Shown here piece by piece: positions 1 to 12,897 of a stretch of 64,000 bases of DNA. Each line of letters starts with the position of its first letter. The stretch's first letter is position 1. This stretch comes from Chlorokybus atmophyticus (Eukaryota > Streptophyta > Chlorokybophyceae > Chlorokybales > Chlorokybaceae): the NCBI GenBank assembly GCA_009103225.1, contig RHPI01001116.1:763830-827829 (forward strand), in the 5' to 3' direction. The translations under genes and the position numbers were made by a program. The notes under the pieces were generated by a model. That model was not told where the DNA came from and did not search any database. It saw nothing but the letters and a program-made list of their open reading frames with translations.

Positions 1-93
1 AAGCGACCACTCAATGACTGTCATCTGCACCCGTCCCCAAGCAACGTCATGCCTATGCCTGGTCGACATCAAACCCTTGTGCACATTGTGGTT

Positions 94-335
94 AGTATTA
101 ACGGGTTTAGGTGGATCAGGCTTAGTCATGACACTGATAACCACAGCGTGCTTGTTGAAGTCATGACTACGCCTTGGTTGTGGACGACGCATAGTCACAA
201 CACCAACCATCATAAGTATTAACGGGTTTGGGTGGATCAGGCTTAGTCATGACGCTAATAACCACAGCGTGCTTGTTAATGTCAAGACTACGCCTTGGTT
301 GTGGACGACGCATAGTCACAACACCATCCATCATA
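94..335. repeat. Two-copy tandem repeat, 121-bp unit
   Basis: Two adjacent copies of a 121-bp unit start at 94 and 215, each opening with AGTATTAACGGGTTT. They differ at a handful of positions (for example GACACTGAT against GACGCTAAT). Short ORFs run through both strands but none resembles a known protein. It reads as a recent local duplication of non-coding DNA. Confidence 0.85.
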
Positions 336-2283
336 CTGTCTGGTTGATATGCACAGTGGCTACACAAGGCATAGGCAGCAGGCAATCAAGTACCTGCCAA
401 GTCCCAAGGTTCAGGCGGCCACTGCTGATGGGAATGGTGAGTGAGGCGCCCATAAGAGACGACTTGACGTGAGCTGGCATGTCATCGAGACCTTCGTCTA
501 GATGTCTGTAGTGGTTGCCCTGAATGTATACCCAGATAGGGTTAAGGTTGTGAGCAATCCCACAGCGGCATTGATGTAGTTACCTCTGGAACAATCTTGT
601 CAAGGGAGTCTGCCAGGTCCAGCGGTACGTCCGGGCTTGCATTCTCGTTGATTGTAAGGCTTGCGGAAGTGTGAAGCACTGCACAAGAATACATGCTTAT
701 AACTTGCATCATGAATGGCACACAGTTCTGCACTCTGTGTAAATGAACACTGCGCACACGCCACACACATGTTCACATTGGGGGGGCAAATTCGCTGCCT
801 ACCGAAGAAGTTGGCCAAGCCGATTTCAAACTCTCGCAGCTCCGGGAGCTGTGCAAGAATGGGTCTTGTGATTACGTGGCAACCTCTGTCACACACGCAT
901 GGGGGGGTAAAGCGTGATGCTTGCATGCACTTGAATGCAGTCAACTGTCAACCCATTCAGCCAGCCAACGCTGAGTACCGAGTACATGTTCACCAGAACA
1001 GGACAGAAGCTACTACTTGCAAAGCCCTGGAATGAAGCAAAGGAGTACATCTGGCGCTGGACGCATACCGTTTGTAAGCAGGCAGCGTGATGGTTTTCTG
1101 AAACCACTGCGTGCCGGTGGTGGAGGGCACGGCTCCGCTGATAGACGCTGCGTTGCACTGGGCCCCGCCACCTGTCATCCGTCTTGCTTTGATCAGGTGC
1201 TTCACCTACGCGTGAGGTTGCCACATCATACATCACGACTCAAGCTAAACTGACAGCATGCATGCTTGTGCAGCAAACCAAGCCACGCATGCAAGCACTG
1301 ACCCTCAGCTGACTCCCGCCAACCACTGACACCTTCTCCGGCAACGCTGGCCTGACAAACGCAACACCCAAGAGCGCCCGAGACGACGACAACGACAACT
1401 CCCCTGCCACCGACACCCTCCCCACCACCGCCGCCGCCACCGCCATCAGCGTCACAGTTGTGTCGGCAAATTGTGTGACGCTGATACTGCCGGCACTAGC
1501 GTGACGCTGACGCGCGTGACAAACACATCGAGTCAAAATGATTGTGTAGACGCATTTGGCACGCGACGCTTTCTCGGCTCAGGCCAGAAGCGTGACGTGC
1601 TTGATAGCCTAGCACGGTGTCAAGTGATGTTCCAGCATTGCAAAAATATTTCACCGCTCTAAGCCTGCCAGCTGTCGGCGTGGCCGTGGAGGAGGTCGGC
1701 GGAGGCAGAGGGAAGGGCGGTGGTGTGGACTGGGGCGTGGGTGGAGGCGCGAGAGGTGGTCATGGAGCGTGGAGCTGGCTACTTGGCTTGGTGGGGGCGG
1801 CCTGGATCTGCGAGGCGTTGTGTGGAGCGGAGTGAGCGGTAGTTGACTGTAGTGCACAGTGAGCATAAGGGGGGTTATGTTATGCAACCTGTGACCTTCA
1901 CGGCGACGCCGCCGTTGACCGTCAGGACAACGACGACACCGACGTCGAAGACCACGCCGTCGACGCCTGTCTGCTGAGACGATGGTTGGATGCTTCGACG
2001 CGTTTAGTTCCAAGCGTCAGCGGAAGAGGGCCGCTACTGACACCGCTAAAGGTTACTGCCGCTAGCTGATGCCTGTGCAGAATTTTGAGTTGTTGGCTGA
2101 ACATATTTACAACACTGATGTGAGCAATCAACCAATCAATCCGCTATTCAAGCCCCACACCACCCTAACACTACAGCCATCAGACGACAATATCTCGACG
2201 TTTCTTGCTTTCGTGATCGATCAAATCTTGGACTTGACATGTGGTTGGAAAATCAATCTAGCTTGTTGCGTTTCTTGCTGCAG
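336..2283 (+). other. Unresolved 5' region of the ORP gene
   Basis: No gene could be modelled here. Two GC-rich stretches are open in a plus-strand frame and could be 5' exons of the downstream ORP gene. One lies at about 1327-1480, rich in Asp, Asn, Thr and Ala. The other lies at about 1890-2060, acidic then basic. In the second, a possible splice donor after the lysine-rich part at about 2049 is in phase 1, which would fit the PH-domain exon starting at 2284. Both are guesses. The rest shows no recognisable product. Confidence 0.25.
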
Positions 2284-5200
2284 CCGCTGTTGGCGTGTCG
2301 CTAAGAGACGCCGACAAGGATGGTGATCTTGAGGAGTGGGCCTCGTACTGGAGGGGCTGGAGGCCGGTCCATGCCACCCTACATTCTGGCGTTTTGTTTG
2401 TAACCAAGTTGCACAAGGAGGGAGATGCGTCGCGAACCTCCACGCGCATTGACCTGCAGGTCAAACTTGAGTCAGTCACACACATCACAATCTGCGCATG
2501 GCTTCTCTTGGTTTAAACGTGTCGCGCAAGGCCAGGGGCATTCTGGCAGTGTGCACAGATTACATAACATGTTCCTGGGCTAGTCATCAAGGTTGGGAGG
2601 GGTTGTGTGACTCGTTTCTGTGATGAGCAGGCCTGCGCGATTGTCAGTGGCGCCAACACTGTTGACGATGCCTCACGGTTTACGCTTGACAATGGTATTG
2701 ATGTGTACCACTTTCGCACTGCAACTCCGGTAAGTCATCAAGGAATGGTGGTCCACGTGTGTAATGTTGTAGACTCGTGTAGAGGTTCGATGTATGTCTG
2801 TTGTGCATCAGGAAGCAAGGGAGGAATGGCTAGCAGCTCTAAACCAGACAAAGCATTACTATGACCAGCTGGTGTTGCGCTCAAAACCTACAAGTCACGA
2901 CAGAGGAGTCTTGAACACACTTTCAGGTACAACGAGGGTCATGCAGGCGTCATAGTGCACCCCCTTAGCATGAGTCCATGCACGCTAACTACAGCATCTA
3001 TGGGAAGGTAATTAGCCAGGGTCCGCAGCACAGTGAGCAACAAGAAACACCCACTAACAAATACCTGCAGCTGACGTATGTGATGCACCATCATATGGGT
3101 ACATTGGCTCTCGTGCATGTCCGTCTGGCATGACGGTTGCAAGCGACCAGAAGTGGTCTTACACGCTGAGGTCCAAGTGGCAATCACTTGCCATTGAGCT
3201 GCAGTGTGCACCGGTGGCATTGGTTCAACTCAGCATCTGTTCGCATGTAATGTACTTGACAAAACCGCTCGTTTTGAGATGGCGATTGTTTGCGAAAAGC
3301 AAGTTACATAGTGATACACAAGTCAGAGTTTCTCCGCATCGTAGGGCATGTTGAGCTGCGTACAAATCAGAGTTCCTTCATGGTTAGGCAGGTTGTGAAG
3401 CTGATGATATCTCGCTGTGTTGTGTATGTTATGCGAAAACTCCATCCTTTTTTATAGGAAGGCAGTCCTCAGGTCAGATTGTGCCATCCCACCAGTTAGC
3501 ACACAGGGTATCAGGTATCGCAAATTTGTTGACAAGTCGCTATGTTGCATGTGCTGTAAACGCAATCCGCACGATCTTAGGTGGATTAGTGTAGCCGTCA
3601 CATGTGCAGAGTGTGAGGATGGTGTGATGGGTTGGGTATTGTTTGCTGCATTCAACACATTTACAGCGATGTTGTAACAACCTGACAGTCAGACCTATTC
3701 ATGTGGCACATGGACGGTCTGACTGTCAGGTTGTTACTACAACGCTATATTGTACTTTACTTTGTTGCTGTGTTGCGGGGGCCTAATTAAAGTTTCAATC
3801 TGCTGGGTTCATGGTTGCTTTCTTGTGCAGGTGCTACCTATGGGCAGACCACCACACTTTGGTACGATGCCCAAGATAAGTTGAGCCACAACCCCTCCAT
3901 GTCCTCGCCGATTGCAGATCTGAACACATCCACCAGCAAGTACGAGTCTCTACTGGCAGAGTTGATACGCCTCCGCGAACGCCTGCAACGAGCCGACATG
4001 GCGACACTGGCGCGCGTAGAACGTCTGCTGGGTCGATATGGCAGCGGGGACTGGTCCACTCCGTTGGATGGCGCATCTAATCCAGGCCTGTTAGGTAAGG
4101 CTTGTTGCAACTCGTGCAGTAGTTTCCTTGCCATGGCTGCCTCTATTGCGGAGGGTCCTGCAGTAGGCTGTGATGTTGCGTAAGTCCACACTGTGGTTGC
4201 TATGGCACTTGTTCTTGTGAATGTACTGCTTGCCATATGTCGCAAAGGAGCATACTTCCCATTGCCACAGTGCCACTCACCAGATTGGTACCTTGCTACA
4301 GGTGTTGTTTCACTTGCTCTCAACGTGTTGACCTGCGACGGAGCGGATCATGCTCATTGCACTGTGCGTATCACCGAGCTAGAGAATAAAAATGAGCAGT
4401 TGAAAAAACGAATCCTTCAACTGGAGCGCCAGTTGGGATATGCAGAGCATAGCAACCCCTCTCCTCATATCAAAGATCCTCTGGATCACCAAGTTGGTGA
4501 GCATTGCATTCGCTGCCATGTTGTTCTGAAGTTATCTGTTAGCAGTTGTGCACGGCACTGTAGGAAGCGTATGTGCAAATGCAGGTGTGGTTTGCATCTT
4601 GTTGGTATCAGTATCAACATGCTACACATTGCCATGCAGTGTCACTACGGGAAGCACCAGACTCCAATGGAGGCTGGCAAATTCTGGAAGAGATGCCGTC
4701 CATCTCGACACAGAAACCAAGGCGCTTGCGATTGCCGTACATGGCAGGCAGTCCTCCAAAAGCTTCCATCTGGTGAGTTGAGACTGTGGATACACAGTGT
4801 AACATGAATAAATGAGGTGGCTTTGCACTTGCAAAAACGCTTGCATACTCATGATTTCCTCCCGTTATGTGTACCAGGTCCGCTTTGAAGGACTGCATTG
4901 GCAAGGATTTGACAAAAATCAGCTTGCCAGTGACGTTCAACGAGCCACTGACTTTGCTGCAGCGTAGTATGGAGGATTTGGAGTATCACTGGCTGTTGGA
5001 TGCGGCAGCACAGGAAGATGACCCAATACAAAGACTCGTGTACATTGGCATTTTCTCCGTCAGTTTCTATTCCAGCATGGAGAGGCGACTCGGGAAGCCC
5101 TTCAACCCGCTGCTTGGTGAAACTTTTGAGTACGAAGATTCTGACCGCAAACTGAAGTATATATCAGAGCAGGTCATACTCGCAATGCACACTTCTTCAG

Positions 5201-6552
5201 TGACATGGTGTCTGCGTTGTAGCCTGGTGCATCCTGTGTGTGTAGCTTGGGTGAGTGAGCTTCTGATGTTCAAGTGCCACTGCTGCAGGTGAGCCACCAC
5301 CCGCCTATCTCTGCAGCGCACTGCCACGGGAACGGTTGGGATTGGAGCAGTTCCCTCCTCTTCAAAACAGCATTCTGGGGCAAGTCCGCAGAGCTCATAC
5401 CCAAGGGTTGTGTGCGCGTCGCCATTCCGCGGTACAATGAGGTGTACACATGGCAAAAGGTATGGTAGAAGAACACATATTGTGTTGGTTGTTGTAATGT
5501 CAGCAACCATTGGCCAGTGTAACTGATCTGGGGTTTGTGCGCCTCAGGCAACATCCTGCATGCACAATGTGATTTTCGGCACGATGTGGCTTGAGCATTA
5601 TGGCGAGATTGTTGTGACCAGTCAAACGACCGGCTGTAAGGCACAGATGCGCCTTCACAAAGGCAGCGGCGATCGTTTCGCTCGCGTCACCGCCAATATA
5701 CTTGGTGTGCAATTGTTGAACCACCGGTTGAGTGCAGCTTTTTCAGTAAAGAAAATCGCGCAGTCGACTGAAATATGCACTTTCTTGTGTGTTGGCAGAC
5801 GCACAAGGTGAAGCAGTGCGCACACTTTGGGGCAACTGGAACCAAGTCATCTTTGAGGGTCCTGAGCCGGGTAGCAATGCTCTATCAAGGCTCTCCACCA
5901 TGTCTTCTGCATCCAAGCTCTCTATCCTGCCTTCTACAAGCAGGCTCACAACAGCGTTATCCGCCCAGTCACTTCTTGACTGCGCCCAGGCATCGAGCAT
6001 GCAGCCCCATGAGGTACGGCCATTGTCGACATCTCTCTTGCAGGTTGATAGCATCAGTCTTTGTTAGCGGTTCTCAGGTTATCGTGGGTGTTCTTGACTG
6101 TAGGTTTGGCGTAAGAACCCGCCGCCTTCTGACCCGCGAGCCTCGCACTATCGCATGACAGAGTTTGCTGTCACGCTCAACGAGCCAGATGCCGATGTGG
6201 CACCCACAGGTTGGTATTGACATCTATTTTGGTGGCTTGAAACGAACTGGCTTGCATAGTATTACCAGATGCTGATCACATTGCTGATCATTCACATGCA
6301 GACTCGCGCTGGCGCCCTGATGTGCGTGCCATGGATGATGGCGATTATGATAAGTCAGAGTCGGAGAAGAGGAGGTTGGAGGTGAAGCAGCGTTCAAGAC
6401 GAACGCAAAGCAAAGCCGCGCACACTCCGCTCTGGTTTGCTGTTGACCCTCAGCGGGTGTCCGAAACGGACCTTGGCTGGGTCTACGGCGGGGAGTACTT
6501 CACAGCCAAGGCTCAACAGTTTGCAGATACCACTTTTCCAGATCTATACTAG
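2284..6552 (+). CDS. Oxysterol-binding protein-related protein (ORP), 5' incomplete
   Basis: Lipid-transfer protein of the OSBP/ORP family, which carries sterols or phosphoinositides between membranes at contact sites. Twelve exons were read: 2284-2459, 2631-2729, 2812-2926, 3831-4094, 4302-4496, 4640-4772, 4878-5172, 5289-5459, 5548-5704, 5799-6013, 6104-6209 and 6302-6552. Exons 1-3 encode a PH domain (GDLEEWASYWRGWRPV, ending in an EAREEWLAAL helix). Exons 4-5 encode a helical linker with a coiled coil (ITELENKNEQLKKRILQLER). Exons 6-12 encode the lipid-binding ORD. The ORD carries the family signature EQVSHHPPIS across the exon 7/8 junction, plus NPLLGETFEY and FNEPLTLLQR. All phases are compatible, and about 725 codons are recovered. 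The first exon begins mid-codon, so one or more 5' exons and the start are missing from this model. Intron 3 (2927-3830) contains a perfect hairpin. Confidence 0.9.
3674..3737. repeat. Perfect 22-bp inverted repeat in ORP intron 3
   Basis: Arms at 3674-3695 and 3716-3737 are exact reverse complements, separated by 20 nt. Pairing continues outward for about 6 bp past a 3-nt bulge. No ORF or flanking target duplication was recognised. It could be a foldback element or a transcribed hairpin. Confidence 0.85.
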
Positions 6553-8990
6553 ACTAGGCGTAAGATCATTTCATGTGTTGCGATTGAACTGGCTTGAACT
6601 GGCTAGCATTGGTGATTGCCGTCTGACGGCACTTTTAGGGCACACACTGTGATTTTAATTCGTTGGGAAGGGGAATTGCACTTGGCACCCTCCATCTGCA
6701 CATGGTTCCTGTGCCTCATTCTTGCTTGCAATAGAACACCTGTGTGCAGGTTTGCTTAACTTGTGTTTAGGCTCGCTTTATGACCACCTTGTGTATCACC
6801 TCTGGCGTTAGGGTTGGTTGCGGTGCACATGCCCACATAGTAGTAGTGTGGGCATGGTTGGGTGCCGCCACATCATGTGGTTGGCATTGCATGTTCACGT
6901 TATTTTGCATGTGCGAGTCCCTCCTTGCATCTTTTGTATGCACGCACTTGCATTGCACGTAAGATAGTGGTTGACAGGGCACTGTGTAAACTATTCCCCC
7001 TAGTCATGTTTATGCCGGTGTGTATGTGCTTGTGCCTATTGCTACATGTAGTGTTGTGCTCTGTGGGTTAGCTTAGCACAATTGCATGTGTCTCATACCA
7101 TATACACCCCATTGGTTTTTGCATTTGATGCAAATACAGCCCCCATAGCATGTTCGCAACACACACAACCCACTACCAATCCCACTCGCCACGCCTTGCC
7201 TTGCTGTCGCTGCTGCATTGCTGCTGTGGTGGAAGTCCTGGACCCACTGGCTTGAACTACCGGCATCTATTGCTGCAGGTTTGTGCACAGTTGCTTTGCC
7301 ATCCTCCCTGCCTCTCCCATCCCTCCGCCCCACTCACATGCACTTGATTGGCACAACGTTAGCTTGTAAACCCCTGGTGGAATAGGAGTCCCCCTGCTTG
7401 TGCCTTGTTGCTGTGTCCTATGCTATGCATCTGCCACTCAGATAAGCCTTTTTAGGGATGTAATTTGGCACCTGTTTAGCAATTAACAAATTGTATTAAC
7501 TGTATGTCGCTGAACCCTATCATCCAAACACAACAACAATATGTCGACACCAGTGTCTAATGCAATTAATTAGCGCTTATCTGCATAACATGCTGAACAT
7601 TACGTGTATGTTGGGCATGTCATGTGGCATGGTATATGAGATAATATAATATTACATAACATTATCATACACAATTTTGGCCAGTGTTATACGTTATGTT
7701 ATTATATGTGCAAATGTACATAATTTGCACATACAAATGTACACACAGATGTACATAATACAAATCATGCGCTGCATGTGGCGATGAGCCACAAGCGCTT
7801 TTATGCACGCGTTTAGACTTTAACATCTCATTAATGACAAATCATTAATGTACATGCTTCCTCGTTGCATACACGGCATGTGAACGTGCACATATTTATG
7901 CATGCTATGCTAACATCATGCTATATCTATCATGCAGCAAAAGCCCTCATACGCTTGTTGTATCATATACATTGACTGCACCATAACGCATCAACTGCAA
8001 CCACAGTGCACGAGATCTACTAGGTGTACCATTAATGCTGATTGCTCAATAGTATTACCGTGTTACACGAAGAAGAGAAGCCCCCCCCCCCCCNNNNNNN
8101 NNNNNNNNNNNNNNNNNNNNNNNNNNNNNNNNNNNNNNNNNNNNNNNNNNNNNNNNNNNNNNNNNNNNNNNNNNNNNNNNNNNNNNNNNNNNNNNNNNNN
8201 NNNNNNNNNNNNNNNNNNNNNNNNNNNNNNNNNNNNNNNNNNNNNNNNNNNNNNNNNNNNNNNNNNNNNNNNNNNNNNNNNNNNNNNNNNNNNNNNNNNN
8301 NNNNNNNNNNNNNNNNNNNNNNNNNNNNNNNNNNNNNNNNNNNNNNNNNNNNNNNNNNNNNNNNNNNNNNNNNNNNNNNNNNNNNNNNNNNNNNNNNNNN
8401 NNNNNNNNNNNNNNNNNNNNNNNNNNNNNCCCCCCCCCCCCCCCCCGCCTGCTGTTGCAGCGTTAATCCACCCATTCCACTGTAAGTCAATTTATGCAAC
8501 GCATAATGCTACTCGCATCACATTATTTGATCCATATACCCAATATCGCATCGGATGAAGGAGGAATCGCCCCTGCGCATCCAGTCAGCAGATCCTCCAT
8601 CGACGTGGATGCCCGTTACGCACTCTGGCTGAGCCCAAATAAACACAACCCCACAAAGCAGCTCTGATCATTGACGCCAAACCTCTTCACTGCGCGGCAC
8701 AGCACAATACGACGATCAAATCAGGAATCCGAAGCTATGCATGAAAGCTTTGTTTGGGGGGTGGGGGGAGATGTCACTGCATTCAGTAGGCTAGTAAGTA
8801 TTGAATTCACTCGAGTGGGGACAGCGGAGCTAGCTAGCTCCCCCCAGCTCAGCTGGCAGTCAGCAGTGTGCTGTGCATCCTTGTACTAGGTCACAACACC
8901 TTCACTACCTGGCATTGAGCAGCTTCTGGCCTAGCCGCGGCGCGACCACATTTCGCCCGCGTCCTCCTCCACCTCCACCTCGTCATCGCC
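6553..8990. other. Intergenic region, ORP to GH1
   Basis: It holds the presumed 3' region of the ORP gene, then AT-rich DNA (about 7600-7760) with repeated GTACATAAT-like words, then the assembly gap. After about 8900 it becomes GC- and pyrimidine-rich just ahead of the GH1 start codon and is probably promoter or 5' UTR. No coding exon was recognised. Confidence 0.5.
8094..8429. other. Assembly gap flanked by poly-C
   Basis: There are 336 undetermined bases, preceded by a C-run ending at 8093 and followed by another C-run from 8430. Long C/G homopolymers also mark the window end and the retroelement at 49,947-49,978. They probably stop sequencing or assembly here. Confidence 0.95.
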
Positions 8991-11900
8991 ATGCAGGACC
9001 AGTCCCAGGATCAGGAGCAGAGGGACGATGTGGGCAGCGGCGTGCGTCCCCGCCGGGAGTTCCTCGTGGGCACGGGGGTGTCCACGTGGCAGAACTCGGG
9101 GGATCCCAACCCCACCAACTGGACCAAGTTTATGAAAAGGAGGAGGTGAGAGAGTTCGTGGGGAGATTTATGTGGAAGTGACAAAAGATTGATCACTGGC
9201 ACACAGTACGTCAGTGTGTGGGGCGGCATTATAACCTGGATGCGACTTTGGGCCGTTAGATGATGATGGCCCGGTGTTTTGAACCACTGAATGCGTAATG
9301 ACATTGGCAATGCAGTGAGTACATGAGTGAATGAGGACATAAAGTCGAGCAGTGCAGTGGATGCTTGCATTGTTTCAAGCAATGGCAATGCGGGCATGGC
9401 ATTGGTGGTACACCTTGGGGCATGGCTTTGGTGCGAGGTTGAAGTGTGGTAGTAATGGCGCAGGGGCAATGCCGCATGAATTTTTGCAATATAACCCAGA
9501 TGAATCAACAACACCCAATGCAGTGCAGTACGACGCGACGCTTTGCGTCACATCGGCAGCATTTACTCCACCACCCATGCATGCAACATGTGTATGAAGG
9601 CTTTTGGGACATCGGCAGCACAGCTTGAGCACTTAATGCGCAAAGGGGCACACAGAGACACTTCTGGCTCTGTGCAGATGAAAACCAATGTGATGCGCAA
9701 TCAATAGTGACAATTCCTTGCACAGGTTCTTCGGTCTGGTGCCTGCCATTGACGGTGGCGACGCCATTGGCAAGTCCTGCGACTTCTGGAACAGGTGCGC
9801 CACACACTCACATTGCACACACACACATTGCACACGCACACCTTGCACACGCCAGCGCGCACACGTGCATGCAAACACAGCCGTCTCGCGCATATCCCGT
9901 ACACACATGCACATTGCTGCGTGTGTGTGCATTCGACACTGTGTCATTTCAGCAAACCAGTGCATTGTGTAGACATTCACACAACAACCACACCACAGGT
10001 ATGAGGAGGACATCGAGCGCGCGCGTGCCCTCAACTCCACCTGCTTCCGCCTCTCCCTCGAATGGAGCCGACTCGAGCCCATCCCAGGAACATTCGACAC
10101 CACCGCCGCCGCACAGTAAGCACCACAACAACCAACATGCCACTCATACACCCACCCACACACTCTCTCTCTCTCTCTCTCTCCCTCCCAGTTTCGAGTC
10201 CATCATCCAGTGCATCCGTAGCAAAGGCATGGAGCCCATCGTGACCCTGTCCCACTTCGTGTACCCGGCGTGGTGGTTCGCAGAGGGCGGGTGGGAGAAG
10301 GAGAGCAACGTACCGGCCTTTCTGAGATATGCGGAGTGGGCTGTGAGACGGTTCCAACACCTGGTAGGGACAAGGGGCTCAGTGCGTGCAACTATTGAGT
10401 GACTTACTATCGGCCTGCGTGTATACGCATGTGCAATGCGTACGCGTATGTGCACACACTGACCCATGACCCGTGTACATGTGCACACCAACATGTGGAC
10501 ACTTACACATGGGGCATGCCAGCACCAATAACATGCAAGCATGCATTGAGATCTGTGTGAGCATGTGTGCATGCATGGACACCCATGTGTGCACATGTAC
10601 ATGGGTAGCGTAATAGATTATAACATTGTCGTTTCAACATCAGGTGCGCGTCTGGACTACGATGAATGAGCCCGGCATTGTCACATTGGCGTGTTACGTG
10701 GGCGGCATCCACCCTCCCGGCGCACGCCTGAGGTGACACCGACACACACACACACACACGCACACACACACTTGTCAATGTGCAACACATCATCCCAACA
10801 TGGCATGCCTAAAGCCCACAATCACCCAACTCCCTCTCTCACACAACAGGTTCCGCCGCGCCGCGCGGGTGTTCCAAAACCAACTCATCGCGCACGCACG
10901 CGCGTACCGCATCATCAAAGCTCTCCCTGGGGGCGATGACTTGCAGGTTTGAGTTGTGTGGGATTGGCATGCTGGGTGTGATGGTGGTAATGCGGGACTG
11001 GGAGAGCACCAACATCAAGTTATGTGTCTCAGGTGGGTTTGGTGCACAACATGATGGAGTTCCAGGCCGCGTACGAGGACAGGTGGTACTCGGTGCTGGC
11101 GCGCAGGGCGGCCAAGTTTGCTAACAACAACTGGGGAACGGAGGTGAGGGGGAAAGAGAAAATGCGTTGGAAGCATGTTGGGTGCGCATGTATGCCCCGT
11201 GCATCTACCACTGTGCACGCATGCTTGTGCGTGCATGTGTCTGCACGCGCGTGTCATTTGTGTGCGTGCGTCTGTGTGTGTCCAAGCTTGCATGCGTGTG
11301 TGTACGTGTGCGTGTGGATGTGTCTATGTGTTTTGTCAACCAACCAACACGAGCGCGTGTGTGTGTGCAGACGTTGATGCGGTTTGTGATGACGGGACAG
11401 TTTTACTACAAGATCCCCGTCGGCAGGAGGCAGGCGTATCTGCTCGAGCCTGGCCGTCTGCCTCTCCTCGACTGGTTTGGACTCAACTACTACTCGCGCA
11501 ACCTCATCAACCCACTCTGCCAGGCACGACACACACGGTCATGTGTTCTGCATCATCAGTAGAACAACATAGTGCTCATGTTGATGTTGATGTGACATTT
11601 GTGCTGTTGTGTGCAGCCTACTGCTGGTCCAGGTGAGAAGATGACGGACCTGCCTTATGCGATCCACCCGCAGGGGCTGTACAAGGCCATCAGGGAGGCA
11701 TCCGCACTCAAGGTGAGTTGTTGCTGTTGTTGTTGTTGTTATTGTTGCCGTTGTTGTATAAGAGTGCGTGTACGTGCGCGCATGCGTGTGCGAGTGTAGG
11801 GAGGCTTGAGGTGGTGATGCAGTGGGGTTGTGTGTGCATCAGGTGCCCATTTACATCACAGAGTCGGGTTGTCCGGACGCCAAGGACGACGGCAGGAGGA

Positions 11901-12897
11901 AAGAGTTCATCACAAGTTACCTGCAAGAGGTACTTTCGCATCCTTGATTCATTGAACCCAACTTTTGAACCTCATAGGCGTTTGTCCTAACGCATGTCAA
12001 ATCAACCGCACGAGCAATGACGTACAGGTAGGTTAACCTCCAAAGCCAGGAATGGCATAGCAAACCACTGTTGGCTTGCAAGGGATATGCAGAAGTTGAA
12101 CTTGTAGCCTATGAATATGAATATCACCCAACAATCAATGCTGCGCAGGTGGAGAAGGCTGTGTCGGATGGTTTCGACGTGCGCGGGTTTGTGTACTGGA
12201 CCCTCACCGACAACTACGAATGGTGAGCACACCATTGCTCTCATCACCACCGTTGCAAACAATACCAGAACCAACAACATGCCTATGCTGATAGGAATAC
12301 GGGTTACACAATCAAGTTTGGGTTGTACGAGTGGAACAAAGAGAAGCCGGAGGAGAGGAAATTGCGCGAGGGCTCCAAAGCCATCATCAAAACTTACGAG
12401 GTGAGTGCTTGAGTTGAGTTGTGGTTGTGTTTGTGGTGATGAGCGGGGGGGTGCTGTGACGTGTGTGTTGATGTGTGTGCGCATAGGATGTGAGCAAGCG
12501 CGTAAACGATATCCGTGCCAGCCGCACGCTCCACACTGAAGGGGACCTTCCCATCGTCCCGTCTCCAACATGGCTCAAGGCAAGTGTGCATGCACACACA
12601 GACACGCACAGACACTCATGCGTGCAAGCACGCATACTGACGCATGGGCGCATGCGCATGCACGTGCATACACATACAGAGGCATGTGTGTTCTTATGCG
12701 CACACACAATCAACCCACTCTCTTCCCCCCCCCTCCCCCTCCAGCCTCTTCCGGAAGAGTGGTTCCGTCCTAAGCGTCGTGTTGGCGCGGTGCGTTGGTT
12801 AATCACCGCGCTGCCCGTGGCGCTCGCCGGGCTGGTTGTCGCGGTTGTGCGCGGGAGAAGTGATGTGGAGAAGAGCAGACACGCCAAGATGGCGTGA
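8991..12897 (+). CDS. GH1 beta-glycosidase with C-terminal membrane anchor
   Basis: Retaining glycoside hydrolase family 1 enzyme of 523 aa. Fourteen exons: 8991-9145, 9726-9794, 9999-10115, 10192-10363, 10644-10732, 10850-10946, 11033-11143, 11371-11523, 11617-11712, 11843-11929, 12149-12222, 12295-12400, 12487-12579 and 12745-12897. The summed length is divisible by three. The acid/base glutamate is in WTTMNEPG (exon 5). The nucleophile glutamate is in YITESG (exon 10), where most GH1 enzymes have TENG. FVYWTLTDNYEW (exon 11) is the typical C-terminal signature. There is no N-terminal signal peptide. The last exon has a basic segment, a hydrophobic helix (about WLITALPVALAGLVVAVV) and a short basic tail, as in a tail-anchored protein. 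Plant SFR2, a membrane-bound GH1 galactolipid galactosyltransferase, is anchored at its N-terminus, so equivalence is not established. Introns 8 and 13 use GC donors. The substrate is unknown. Confidence 0.9.

Noticed and set aside
7932-8558. 208-aa ORF
   Set aside because: It runs through 336 undetermined bases and poly-C; no real coding evidence.
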